This document shows positions 6,703 through 14,261 of a DNA stretch of 32,566 bases, in pieces; within the stretch, counting starts at the first letter, position 1; each line of letters starts with the position of its first letter. This stretch comes from a virus. The position numbers were made by a program, and so were the translations under genes. The stretch lies in the IMG/VR virus record IMGVR_UViG_3300031772_000169, positions 1 to 32,566 of that record. One strand, given 5' to 3'. The notes under the pieces are model-generated. The model was not told the origin of the DNA. It ran no database searches and saw only the letters and a program-made list of their open reading frames with translations.

Positions 6703-7034
6703 CCGTTACTCCAATCCATTTGAATTTGACGACCTGTTTTGCGAAGACTTTCCAAATATTTTTGTTCTTTGCGAATTAACTCTTCCATAGATGATGTTGC
6801 TTCTTCCGGATATAGATTATGATGTATTTTACATAAGACTTCTCTGAGAGCCTTCTTGTGATCTTCCATCAACCCTTCCGCCATGGCCTGTAGGTCTTTG
6901 ATAATCTTTATCCCGTCTTCACCGTCCTCTGTGGGCACGGCTTTAATTTGCAGACTTGGCCGGAAATTAGAAAACTGCTCGTATGGATGATTAAAAGTGC
7001 GACCTGCTGATATAGTGATCTCGGTGATCTTCAT
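6699..7034 (-). CDS. Conserved phage protein of unknown function, 111 aa
   Basis: ATG at 7034 follows AAAGGAGAAT. The N-terminus 'MKITEITISAGRTFNHPYEQ' followed by 'FSNFRPSLQIKAV' is a beta-rich pattern that recurs in phage recombination/replication operons ('iSaGrtfnhPyE.ysN.rP'). The rest is a long charged helix. Residues of enzyme sites are not apparent. A role linked to the neighbouring resolvase is possible but only positional. Confidence 0.7.
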   Translation of the reverse strand: MKITEITISAGRTFNHPYEQFSNFRPSLQIKAVPTEDGEDGIKIIKDLQAMAEGLMEDHKKALREVLCKIHHNLYPEEATSSMEELIRKEQKYLESLRKTGRQIQMDWSNG

Positions 7035-7048
7035 ATTCTCCTTTCATT

Positions 7049-7082
7049 GCGCCCCCACCTGACTCCACTCAAGAGGGGGCGC
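7049..7082. other. Strong intergenic hairpin
   Basis: A perfect 8-bp inverted repeat, GCGCCCCC and GGGGGCGC, with an 18-nt loop, fills most of the 67-nt gap between two leftward genes. There is no T-run, so it is not an intrinsic terminator. It may protect the downstream mRNA end, tune translation of the gene at 6699-7034, or be an RNase processing site. Confidence 0.55.
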
Positions 7083-7101
7083 TTCGGTATCGAGTTACCG
7101 T

Positions 7102-7386
7102 TTATTCTAATTGCTCATCTGAGGACTCTATCGCATTCTTGGGCATCTCCTTTCGTTTCTGAATTTCCGAAGACTTCTCCTGCGGAGGCTTCGGATTCGG
7201 TTTCGGTAAAATGCTTATATCAAGTTCCGCCTCAGTCCCGATCGCCTGGATCTGGACCCGATCGCCACTATCGAGCGTTAGGATAACCGCATCACTTCCG
7301 TTCTTGTCCGCATACTTCAGGTCCACGCTCATGATGACTCGGGCGGGCATCTTCCTGGTTATGTCGAGAATGAAATCGGGTATCAT
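7102..7386 (-). CDS. Hypothetical protein, 94 aa
   Basis: ATG at 7386 overlaps the upstream stop as ATGA. The N-terminal 55 residues look like an all-beta domain ('ARVIMSVDLKY', 'AVILTLDSGDRVQIQAIG'), followed by a Pro/Lys-rich, then charged tail ('PKPNPKPPQEKSSEIQKRK'). The hydrophilic tail suggests a flexible protein-interaction arm. No family recognised. Confidence 0.65.
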   Translation of the reverse strand: MIPDFILDITRKMPARVIMSVDLKYADKNGSDAVILTLDSGDRVQIQAIGTEAELDISILPKPNPKPPQEKSSEIQKRKEMPKNAIESSDEQLE

Positions 7387-7553
7387 ATTTTCTTCTCCTT
7401 CACGTCAGTTGGATAAGACAGGGCCAGGAATAGGGCCCTTCGTTCTTCCTTCCCCTCGGCCACTTGCTGATCGAAGATTTTCTTCTGGAATCCGGTAAGG
7501 GCCGCGATCTTTTCTCTTATCCATTCATTGGATCTGGCCGGGAAATACTTCAT
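7383..7553 (-). CDS. Hypothetical small helical protein, 56 aa
   Basis: The frame extends upstream into the replication gene, but ATG at 7553 overlaps that gene's TAA by one base (TAATG) and follows GGAGATCAAG. The product starts MKYFPARSNEWIREKIAALT and is predicted helical and charged. Coupling to the replisome-organiser gene suggests an accessory replication role, which is inference. Confidence 0.65.
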   Translation of the reverse strand: MKYFPARSNEWIREKIAALTGFQKKIFDQQVAEGKEERRALFLALSYPTDVKEKKI

Positions 7554-8572
7554 TACTTGATCTCCTTCCCGATCTTCGATAGCAAATCTTTTATCTGATC
7601 TGGATTCATGGGTTTGAAGCAGGCCGGGCAGCATTCAAATTTCTTCAGATCTTCCAGGAGCGTTTCCTTCTTGCATTTTGGACAGGTGCCCCAAAGATCC
7701 TTGGCGACAACTTGTAGTTTCGGTCTTGCCTTGGACTGTCTGATATTGTCGTATTTCCCCTCCAGTACGCCTAGCGCATTCTCCTGGTTGGCCACAACCC
7801 AATCGTAAGTAGCTCGCCATCCCCGATCATTTTCTCCCATCAGAAAAGGTGTTTTGATGATCTTCTGGAAGACCTGGACCCAATAGGTATGTATATCCGG
7901 ATTCTCGCGTAGTCTGATCTTTGCCTTCTGGATTCTTGACGGTAGAGCTTCACGGACTTCCGGCAGGCCGGCATCGGCGCAAATGGCATTCCACGCCTGA
8001 ATCAGTTGGTGCGCATCCTGAAGTAATTTTTGATCTCTCACTTCTTCCTCCTCTGTCCTTTCCTGCTCGGGTGGATTCTCTGGTTCTTCTTCCTCTTCAA
8101 TCTCCGGCTCCAAAGCCTTATTCAGGCGCTTACTACTCAAGACTTTTTCGACCATAGAAATCAATTCTTCGTTATGACTTACTCTTCTAATTTCAGACTC
8201 CTGAATCCAATATCGAAACAGTTCTACCAATTTACTTTTTGGCAGTTTCGTGAGATTTGTCGCTATGCCCTTTGCATGTTTCTGGTTGGTGGCTGGATTG
8301 TATTTGAGAAAATTTTTGATGAAGATCACTGAATTTTCCTCATCAAAAGCTATCATCTTCTTTTCGATTAATTCCTGTCTGGCCGCGTTGTAATCCTCTT
8401 CCGTGAATTTTTTCAGATGTAGGAAAGTATATCCATTCCTAATGACGTAAAGGCCGATTCCGTTGGACTGAGGAGAAGTCATTAGATAGATAAAGAGGAT
8501 CATCGCGTCTTTACTCAAATACGGAAATGTTTGATCTTCCCATATTTTTACAAAGATCTTCCGGTAGTTCAT
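7553..8572 (-). CDS. Replisome organiser-like protein with C-terminal zinc ribbon
   Basis: 339 residues. The first 130 resemble the winged-helix N-terminus of phage replication initiators ('RKIFVKIWEDQTFPYLSKDA', 'ILFIYLMTSPQSNGIGLY'). A Glu-rich linker near 155-185 follows, then a helical domain with 'WNAICADAGLPEVREAL...R', a pattern seen in phage replication-protein C-terminal regions. The last 45 residues hold CPKC...CCPAC, a probable zinc ribbon. Such proteins load helicase at the phage origin. It would be the candidate initiator for the repeat region at 24811-25118. Confidence 0.75.
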   Translation of the reverse strand: MNYRKIFVKIWEDQTFPYLSKDAMILFIYLMTSPQSNGIGLYVIRNGYTFLHLKKFTEEDYNAARQELIEKKMIAFDEENSVIFIKNFLKYNPATNQKHAKGIATNLTKLPKSKLVELFRYWIQESEIRRVSHNEELISMVEKVLSSKRLNKALEPEIEEEEEPENPPEQERTEEEEVRDQKLLQDAHQLIQAWNAICADAGLPEVREALPSRIQKAKIRLRENPDIHTYWVQVFQKIIKTPFLMGENDRGWRATYDWVVANQENALGVLEGKYDNIRQSKARPKLQVVAKDLWGTCPKCKKETLLEDLKKFECCPACFKPMNPDQIKDLLSKIGKEIK

Positions 8573-8584
8573 CGATTCGCCGTT

Positions 8585-9847
8585 CTATTTGCTGTGGAGA
8601 AAACAAGCGTTCTGTTTGTAAAAAGTGCATAGGTTGACACAGTAGATAGTGGCTACCCGGCAATTCTGCTTCTCTCCCCCTGGAGGACATTTAACCTCAT
8701 CGTTCGGAAAGATGAAATCATTTCTACTCATTCCTTTGGGCAACATCAATTTGGGCATCAGTTTTTCTTTCCCCGGTTTGATCACGGCATTTCTATCGTG
8801 GAATGATTGTGGCCCCGACGATTCAAACATGGGAATATCTTCGTCATCTTCTCCGGGTTCCCGGGAAGGTCTTGCCGGTTCCTGAAGCGGGGGCTCGGGC
8901 GGTAGTGCGGGAGGAGGGGAAGGTTCAGGCTTACAAGGAGGCGCCGGCTGTGCCAAGGCAGCCGGACTTGTCTTTATGCTCTGACCTTCCCCTGAGAGCT
9001 TTTCGGTTAGCTTATTTTCTTTATCCGCGGTCTTCTGCTCGACCGTCTTGGATGATTCCGGAAGTTGGGCGAGATCCAATCCTACATCCGGATCAATTAC
9101 CTGAATGCCCGCTTCCTGATACTCATCGATGATTGCTGCCTTCTGCCATTCAGGAGAGAGGGGTAGCCATTTTGCCAATCGGCGCATCGGAGTTTTCTTC
9201 TCCATCTCTTCAGGAAACTTATTCCATGGACTATCGGAAACATTTTTCTTGTTGGCCAGGGCTTGTTTTTTCGTTTCCTCGATTTCCTCAGCCCACATCC
9301 ATTCCCACTTAGGCGTTCCATCTTTCATGATCGCCATGGAATAAACTCCGAGCATTGCCTTACCCCGTTTAGAGGGCGGTAAAGGTTTATGAATCATTTT
9401 ATGATCGCTGCCCTCATCGAGAACGAATACCTCGTTCACATAGACAATCCGGGAATAGCAATCCTTTACTTGATTGCTTCGATAAGCGAGTTCAACATAC
9501 CCCCGATAGCCGATGATCAGTTGGCAATCATATCTATTGAACTGAGAATTCCAGAACGGGACCAGGTTTGCATGGCCAAGATGCTGGCCGATCTCCAGGC
9601 CAAGATTCGCGGCCTGCATGATCGATCCTAAGAAGCTCTTCTGGTCACACTCCAGGAGTTTGGGGTTTATCCTCACAGCATTAACTACCAGACTAATAAG
9701 CCTGTCGGCCTTCAGGTGCTTGGGAAGGGCATGTTCAAGCCGAGCCTTATTTTTGGTCAATAGATCTAAAACTGTGCCCGCTGTTCCCTGGACTGCCGGG
9801 AGTCCTCCGGTTTCTGGTTTCTCACTTGGATTGATTTTGGTTGCCAT
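8585..9847 (-). CDS. recT: RecT single-strand annealing protein with Cys-rich tail
   Basis: 420 residues from ATG at 9847 after AGGAGCAAGAAC; the frame stays open to 9961 without a better start. The RecT core includes 'DQKSFLGSIMQAANLGLEIG', 'LIIGYRGYVELAYRS' and 'KKTPMRRLAKWLPLSPE'. RecT anneals complementary single strands for recombination and partners with an exonuclease, here the YqaJ gene just upstream. Unusual: after the core comes a Pro-rich linker (about 290-340) and a C-terminal tail with five cysteines in the last 40 residues, a possible zinc site. Confidence 0.92.
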   Translation of the reverse strand: MATKINPSEKPETGGLPAVQGTAGTVLDLLTKNKARLEHALPKHLKADRLISLVVNAVRINPKLLECDQKSFLGSIMQAANLGLEIGQHLGHANLVPFWNSQFNRYDCQLIIGYRGYVELAYRSNQVKDCYSRIVYVNEVFVLDEGSDHKMIHKPLPPSKRGKAMLGVYSMAIMKDGTPKWEWMWAEEIEETKKQALANKKNVSDSPWNKFPEEMEKKTPMRRLAKWLPLSPEWQKAAIIDEYQEAGIQVIDPDVGLDLAQLPESSKTVEQKTADKENKLTEKLSGEGQSIKTSPAALAQPAPPCKPEPSPPPALPPEPPLQEPARPSREPGEDDEDIPMFESSGPQSFHDRNAVIKPGKEKLMPKLMLPKGMSRNDFIFPNDEVKCPPGGEKQNCRVATIYCVNLCTFYKQNACFLHSK

Positions 9848-9953
9848 GTTCTTGCTCCTTTGTTTATTTTTATCCGATTCGCTGTCCTGCGGGATTTTTC
9901 TTGATTTCCGGTGGCTCGGGTTTATCAAGATTATATGGAATCCATTAATTCTC

Positions 9954-10922
9954 CTATTCAATCAAAATTGGCTTTATGATATAGGGTCTAAAAACTTTCA
10001 TGGGCTTCCCGGTTTTCATGTAGGATTCCATGATCTCATAAGCCGGAGGATTCCCTTTAGCAAAACCCTTCTTATCTAAACTTTGTCTTCCTGCCTGCTC
10101 TTTGAAATACACGCGCATTCCAGAACCCTCAGCGATAGAGGCACTTGCCGAATCCATCATGGACTTTATGGAATTTTCAGCGATCTCAAGAAGACCCTCT
10201 GCATTCTCTCTCAGATTTTTGGCAACTTGATATTGCTTGACAGCTTCGGCCCATTCGTTGGGATTGATTTTCTCCATGTTCACCAGTTCACCACGGAGAA
10301 CTTCCGGCATTTCGATTTGGACTGTTTCTTCCTCGGGTGCAATCCCATTTAAGACGCCTTGCCAAAACTCATTGTCCTTTTGAAAGATGATCTCTATAAG
10401 CCGCTCATTGCGCTGTACGTCAAAATGGATGAGTTTCCATTTTTCTGCGGAGAAGATGGCAAAAGATCCCCACTTTTTTCCCGTCACACCCAAGTAATGG
10501 GCCAACTGGACGAGATAATATTCGGGCAATCCTTCACGTTCACACTTTCCGAAAACTCCCAATCCCGGACATTTAATCTCTAAGATTCCTTCACCAAGTT
10601 TAGGATCTACAAGTTTGCGATCGATGTGCGCCCACAGATGCTTGTGAATTGGATGAAGGATTTTCTGTTTGACGATTTCAACCTGACGGCCAGTGATCTC
10701 GCCATATAGATCCGCGACAATCGATTCAAGGCGCTTCCCCCGCATGGCAGCCGGGCCAGTGGGTTCTTGTTCCTTCAATCCAACTTTCTCCAGGAAAAGA
10801 TCTCTTTTGGTCTTGAAGGGCGATATGCCTAATATGATGGCCGAATCGCTCCCACCGACCCCACCCTTTCGCTGGGAGACATCATCTTCATCAATTTGAA
10901 GTTGCCTAAGTTGCTGTTCCAT
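9954..10922 (-). CDS. YqaJ-like viral recombinase exonuclease
   Basis: 322 residues. The lambda-exonuclease/YqaJ fold is shown by 'GGVGGSDSAIILGISPF' at 20-35, 'RGKRLESIVADLY' at 61-73, 'AHIDRKL' with Asp101, and 'GILEIKCPG' with Glu115 and Lys117 (PD-(D/E)XK core). The C-terminal half is a helical extension. It resects double-stranded DNA ends so that RecT can load. It is 5 nt after the ParB-like gene and about 100 nt before recT. Confidence 0.92.
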   Translation of the reverse strand: MEQQLRQLQIDEDDVSQRKGGVGGSDSAIILGISPFKTKRDLFLEKVGLKEQEPTGPAAMRGKRLESIVADLYGEITGRQVEIVKQKILHPIHKHLWAHIDRKLVDPKLGEGILEIKCPGLGVFGKCEREGLPEYYLVQLAHYLGVTGKKWGSFAIFSAEKWKLIHFDVQRNERLIEIIFQKDNEFWQGVLNGIAPEEETVQIEMPEVLRGELVNMEKINPNEWAEAVKQYQVAKNLRENAEGLLEIAENSIKSMMDSASASIAEGSGMRVYFKEQAGRQSLDKKGFAKGNPPAYEIMESYMKTGKPMKVFRPYIIKPILIE

Positions 10923-10927
10923 GAAGA

Positions 10928-11812
10928 TTAATATCTGAAGAGATCTTTGACTTCTCTGATCGTGCTCATTTGCCGGTTGGCAAAATATTCATATCCGAAT
11001 CTACCATCTGACAAGGTTTTTCGTTCCCGATTCAAAAGGAGATTCATGAGCGCATTCAGAGTAACAATACTTACTTTGTAACCATTCTGTCTTTTCTTTT
11101 CATCCATGGCTCTTCCCGACAACATATAATCACGCAATAAAAGCATAGGATGGGCGCGGGGAAGATTTTCTCCTTTTAGATAAGCCTCTTCATATTGCAT
11201 GATCTTTTCAAAAGAAACTTTTGCTGCAAAAGCGAAACACGCCAAAACAGTGCTCATCTTTAAATTTTTAAGATGAGCACTTTTTGAATGTACGATTACT
11301 TCATCAACCTCTTTTTTGTAGATTTGATAAATTTTGTTGGCCAAAGATGAAGTAATTTGGTGATGTCTATTGGTACATAAACTACAAAGTGCCCCCAGTA
11401 TCGAAGCCATCAAGGTTCCTTGTTTCCATCCATAAACAAGCATGCCCGTGTCTCCCACTCCTCTTTTGCGTCCTATGTCACACTTTCCGACCGCAGTTTT
11501 TGGAAGACCCTTGATAGCAGAAAAGATTTGATTCGTACCAGATAGAATAATGGCCTCTATGCGATGTTGACCATCAATCAGATGTCCATCAAAAGCGAAT
11601 CTGATTGGATCACCGACAAATTCCCAATCCCCATGTTTCATTGCAATCGTATAATTTTCAGCCGTCTTTGGGTAAAGCGGCCTATTATGGCCATTCCTCG
11701 TCGTCTTGATTTTAAGGGCCAACTCCGGCGTCATTTGGATACGCCTCATTTCTTCCTCCGGTGAATCGATCCACTTTTCCACTTGATTGGCTGACATAAT
11801 TACTTTGTCCAT
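10928..11812 (-). CDS. ParB/Srx-fold nuclease-domain protein
   Basis: 294 residues with 'FAFDGHLIDGQHRIEA' at 73-87, the phosphate-binding DGxHR motif of ParB/sulfiredoxin-fold proteins. The rest is helical with 'PRAHPMLLLRDYM', typical of phage members of this group rather than plasmid ParB; there is no clear HTH like that of the neighbour. Role unknown: possibly a nuclease or NTP-binding regulator. It directly follows the second ParB-like gene. Confidence 0.8.
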   Translation of the reverse strand: MDKVIMSANQVEKWIDSPEEEMRRIQMTPELALKIKTTRNGHNRPLYPKTAENYTIAMKHGDWEFVGDPIRFAFDGHLIDGQHRIEAIILSGTNQIFSAIKGLPKTAVGKCDIGRKRGVGDTGMLVYGWKQGTLMASILGALCSLCTNRHHQITSSLANKIYQIYKKEVDEVIVHSKSAHLKNLKMSTVLACFAFAAKVSFEKIMQYEEAYLKGENLPRAHPMLLLRDYMLSGRAMDEKKRQNGYKVSIVTLNALMNLLLNRERKTLSDGRFGYEYFANRQMSTIREVKDLFRY

Positions 11813-11813
11813 A

Positions 11814-12512
11814 CTATTCCTCCTCTTTTTTTGATTCTTGGTTCTCTTTAATCCAAGATAAAAATCTTTTCCGGTCTGCCTTACTTGCTATAGTCCAATA
11901 GCGTTTTAATGAGCGAAGCGTTTCTGTGCCTTCTGCCTTCTCCTCCGCAGTCTTTGGTTTCCTTGTAGGTCTTTTCTTCGGTTCTCCCTTCAATATTCTC
12001 GTTTGCTCTTCCGGAGAAAGATTATCTACCCATTTTGCTGCACGCTTCACCGTGGCCGGACTGACATGGTGCTGTTCGGCTATTTTCTCGGCCGTAGAAA
12101 ACGATGGTTCATTTTGATCTATCGTTTTTCCCCTTCCCGGACCAGCCTTCTGGAATACTTGTGCTTCCTTCTTCTCCAAATTATATTGAGTCCCAATGAG
12201 AACCCTTCTTTGGAGTGGTGTCAGATTCCGGCGGGCAAGTTGATTCCCGATGATCCATATTTTCGCCGCATCCCGATCATCAAAGGTCTTGGAGTGCGTC
12301 TTGAATTCGATCTCATGTCTCTTGCAAATCTCATATCTGGAATGGCCATCCAGCAACTTCCCATCCCAAAGAACGAGAGCATCCCGGCATCCTTCTTTTA
12401 ATAATGATGCCTCCAGCGCTTCCTTCTCGTCGGCTGTTAGGACTGGAATAAGATCTCTAAATTCAGGATCGATCTCTACGACGGGTATATCGATCATTCT
12501 TGGGGTATTCAT
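11814..12512 (-). CDS. ParB-like protein with helix-turn-helix
   Basis: 232 residues with the ParB N-terminal fold: 'LTADEKEALEASLLKEG', then 'LLDGHSRYEIC' (DGHSRY at 55-60), followed by a helix-turn-helix, 'STAEKIAEQHHVSPATVKRA', at about 139-159. The C-terminus is Lys/Glu-rich. Proteins of this design bind DNA and often act as phage or plasmid regulators. It starts immediately after the upstream stop (TAAATG). Confidence 0.85.
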   Translation of the reverse strand: MNTPRMIDIPVVEIDPEFRDLIPVLTADEKEALEASLLKEGCRDALVLWDGKLLDGHSRYEICKRHEIEFKTHSKTFDDRDAAKIWIIGNQLARRNLTPLQRRVLIGTQYNLEKKEAQVFQKAGPGRGKTIDQNEPSFSTAEKIAEQHHVSPATVKRAAKWVDNLSPEEQTRILKGEPKKRPTRKPKTAEEKAEGTETLRSLKRYWTIASKADRKRFLSWIKENQESKKEEE

Positions 12513-12773
12513 TTATTCCTCCACCACTACCGAGCCGATGACCATGCAGATAATCCGCTCGCGCCTCGGCCCAATCTTTTCGTTGATTACAACCCAATCG
12601 CTGGAGGCGTGGAATAGGTATTCCTCGCCATTGGATGCACGCCAGACTGGAGAAGTGACGGGCAACTTGGCCAGCTTGATAAGCTCTTGCAGGGGGCCCT
12701 TTAATTCCAATTCTCCAACTTTAGAAGACTTCGTTTCGGCTCGAAGTTTAGAAATAGTATTCTCTTCAGCCAC
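12513..12773 (-). CDS. Hypothetical protein, 86 aa (GTG start)
   Basis: The frame extends to 12842, but its first 23 codons are the shadow of the small gene at 12766-12924. GTG at 12773 follows AGAGAGGCATCC and overlaps that gene's TGA by 8 nt. The product starts MAEENTISKLRAE and ends with a beta-rich part, 'EYLFHASSDWVVINEKIG' and 'RIICMVIGSVVVEE'. No family recognised. Confidence 0.6.
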   Translation of the reverse strand: MAEENTISKLRAETKSSKVGELELKGPLQELIKLAKLPVTSPVWRASNGEEYLFHASSDWVVINEKIGPRRERIICMVIGSVVVEE

Positions 12774-12924
12774 GGATGCCTCTCTTTCTCCGGTTGCGGG
12801 CCCGGCGCCTTTCCATTTCCTCTGTGCCCCAGGGAAGTTCATCCCAGGACGTTAGTCCTTCTTCCGGGAAAGATTTGCGGGCGAATTCGTATATTCGCTT
12901 CTTAGCCTTGAGTGCGCGTTTCAT
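12766..12924 (-). CDS. Small basic protein, 52 aa
   Basis: ATG at 12924 overlaps the upstream TGA as ATGA and follows GAGGAAGAGGA. The product is very basic at both ends ('MKRALKAKKRIYEFARKSFP' and 'RRRARNRRKRGIRG') around 'GLTSWDELPW'. It may bind nucleic acid. A longer reading of the neighbouring frame in this place would give an Arg/Gly-poor composition without a ribosome binding site, so this frame is preferred. Confidence 0.6.
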   Translation of the reverse strand: MKRALKAKKRIYEFARKSFPEEGLTSWDELPWGTEEMERRRARNRRKRGIRG

Positions 12925-13352
12925 TCCTCTTCCTCCACTACTGGCTCTTCCTCGTCGATCCCCATGCGCATGAGGGCCAACCTTTCTTTCTTTATGGCCT
13001 GCCGTTTCATGAGCAAGGATTCACCCAATTCCAGTAAGTTCATCTGTTTGCCGAAAATAACTTTAGCGCCCAGGGGTTGGATCAGGGCCCGGATGGGTTC
13101 AAGACTTTGGGTGACATGGCAGAAGATAGGAAGAAGGTCGAGGGAGGGAATTCTATTTTCCTCGTTTTTGGTCCAGGAATTGATCACCACGGTTGTGATC
13201 TCCTTAGACCGCCCCTCGACCCCCAGGATTTCGTTCATCCGGTCTGCTATTTGATCTCTGGAAAGGTTTGAATCTTTAATGGCTTGGCGTAAGGCGCGTT
13301 TAAGGTGGGGAACCACTTCAAGGAATGATGGCGTCTTGGCGTTGTCTATCAT
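12921..13352 (-). CDS. Early regulator, putative DNA-binding protein
   Basis: 143 residues; first gene of the leftward operon, opposite the repressor. ATG at 13352 follows CAGGAGGCTAA. The N-terminal part 'LRQAIKDSNLSRDQIADRMNEILG' reads as a helix-turn-helix of the lambda-repressor-like class, followed by 'PSLDLLPIFCHVTQSL' as later helices. The C-terminus is charged and ends in four Glu. By position it corresponds to a Cro/Ner-like or early activator protein. The identification rests on position and the HTH-like stretch. Confidence 0.65.
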   Translation of the reverse strand: MIDNAKTPSFLEVVPHLKRALRQAIKDSNLSRDQIADRMNEILGVEGRSKEITTVVINSWTKNEENRIPSLDLLPIFCHVTQSLEPIRALIQPLGAKVIFGKQMNLLELGESLLMKRQAIKKERLALMRMGIDEEEPVVEEEE

Positions 13353-13364
13353 TTAGCCTCCTGT

Positions 13365-13378
13365 GGTCATTTCTGACC
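13365..13378. promoter_or_regulatory. Candidate repressor operator, early leftward promoter region
   Basis: Perfect inverted repeat GGTCA-TTTC-TGACC immediately upstream of the ribosome binding site of the first leftward gene. Its core CATTTCTGA (13368-13376) recurs exactly in the integrase promoter (14238-14246). The divergent gap 13353-13505 should hold both the leftward and the repressor promoters, but I see no clear sigma70 pair in it. Confidence 0.6.
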
Positions 13379-13505
13379 CTAAATTAGACATTGCTTTTTA
13401 AGGCAAAAAAATATAGACTGATTAACAGAATCCCCGACACGATGTTAAAAGTTTTGCCCATTAAATTTTGCATTGGATGATTCTTTATACACCAGGAGTT
13501 ATCAA

Positions 13506-14213
13506 ATGTCAAGTAAAAAATACGCCTATGATGTAAAATTTTCAGAAATAATTCCACGTCTGATGAATTTGGTCAAGATTACAAAATATAAAGACCTTGC
13601 CCCGTTCTTCGATATTTCATCCCAAAGTCTTGGAAATTATAAAAAGAAAGACAAAATCGCCCCGGAGTGGATTTTTAGATTCGCCGAGAATGCCAAGATT
13701 TCGATAGATTCTTTATTGAAAAAACATGAACCTGATTTGGCGAACAGCCAACTATTGAGGAAAATAGATATGGGGAATAATACTGAGCACAACCGCAGAG
13801 TTGAGGATATTCATTATTGCCAGGTTCAAAACCTGATCCGAGAGACAGGGACGGGCCTTCCCGAGATCGTCGCCGGCCATCCGATCGTAAAATTATTTCT
13901 TCATAAGGATTCCTTTCAGCGGGATTGCAACATCTCCAGCCTTAAGTATATCGTGTTGAGCGAATCGAACATGGCCCCCACGGTCCCCGCCGGCAGCATC
14001 CTTGTTGTAGATCAAGAAGAAAAAGGGATAACCGAATCCTTATACATTCTCAAGATCAACGATGTCTATCTCCTAAAAAGAATTCAGCCGTTGAATAATA
14101 ATAAGGTGAGGGTAATTTCAGACAATCCCAAATACGAGACCTTCACTATAGATCTGGATGAGATCGCGCCCATGATCTTTGGCCGGGTGATATGGATCGT
14201 CTTAAAGATCTGA
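13506..14213 (+). CDS. CI/LexA-type prophage repressor (S24)
   Basis: 235 residues from ATG at 13506 after CAGGAGTTATCAA. Residues 27-55 match the CI-type HTH ('KYKDLAPFFDISSQSLGNYK'). The C-terminal half is an S24 peptidase domain: a possible Ala-Gly cleavage site at 123-124, Ser154 in 'SESNMAPTVPAG', and Lys191 in 'LLKRIQ', 37 residues apart as in LexA. The motif is abnormal: GDSM is replaced by ESNM, with Asn155 between Ser and Met. It would hold lysogeny by repressing the early and integrase promoters. Confidence 0.88.
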   Translation: MSSKKYAYDVKFSEIIPRLMNLVKITKYKDLAPFFDISSQSLGNYKKKDKIAPEWIFRFAENAKISIDSLLKKHEPDLANSQLLRKIDMGNNTEHNRRVEDIHYCQVQNLIRETGTGLPEIVAGHPIVKLFLHKDSFQRDCNISSLKYIVLSESNMAPTVPAGSILVVDQEEKGITESLYILKINDVYLLKRIQPLNNNKVRVISDNPKYETFTIDLDEIAPMIFGRVIWIVLKI

Positions 14214-14225
14214 TACACTTTTCGC

Positions 14226-14254
14226 TTGACAAAACTACATTTCTGATGTATATC
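14226..14254 (+). promoter_or_regulatory. Strong sigma70 promoter for HTH/integrase genes with operator
   Basis: TTGACA at 14226-14231, a 17-nt spacer and TATATC at 14249-14254. The expected start site is about 14261-14262, coinciding with the ATG of the next gene. The spacer holds an inverted repeat TACAT-TTCTG-ATGTA (14236-14250) that contains the 9-mer shared with the early operator, so the repressor probably blocks this promoter. Confidence 0.75.
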
Positions 14255-14261
14255 TTTGCCC

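Noticed and set aside
13381-13500. Sigma70 promoters for the repressor and the leftward operon
   Set aside because: Only weak boxes with poor spacing (e.g. TTGCCT with a 14-nt spacer) could be found, so no promoter is called there.
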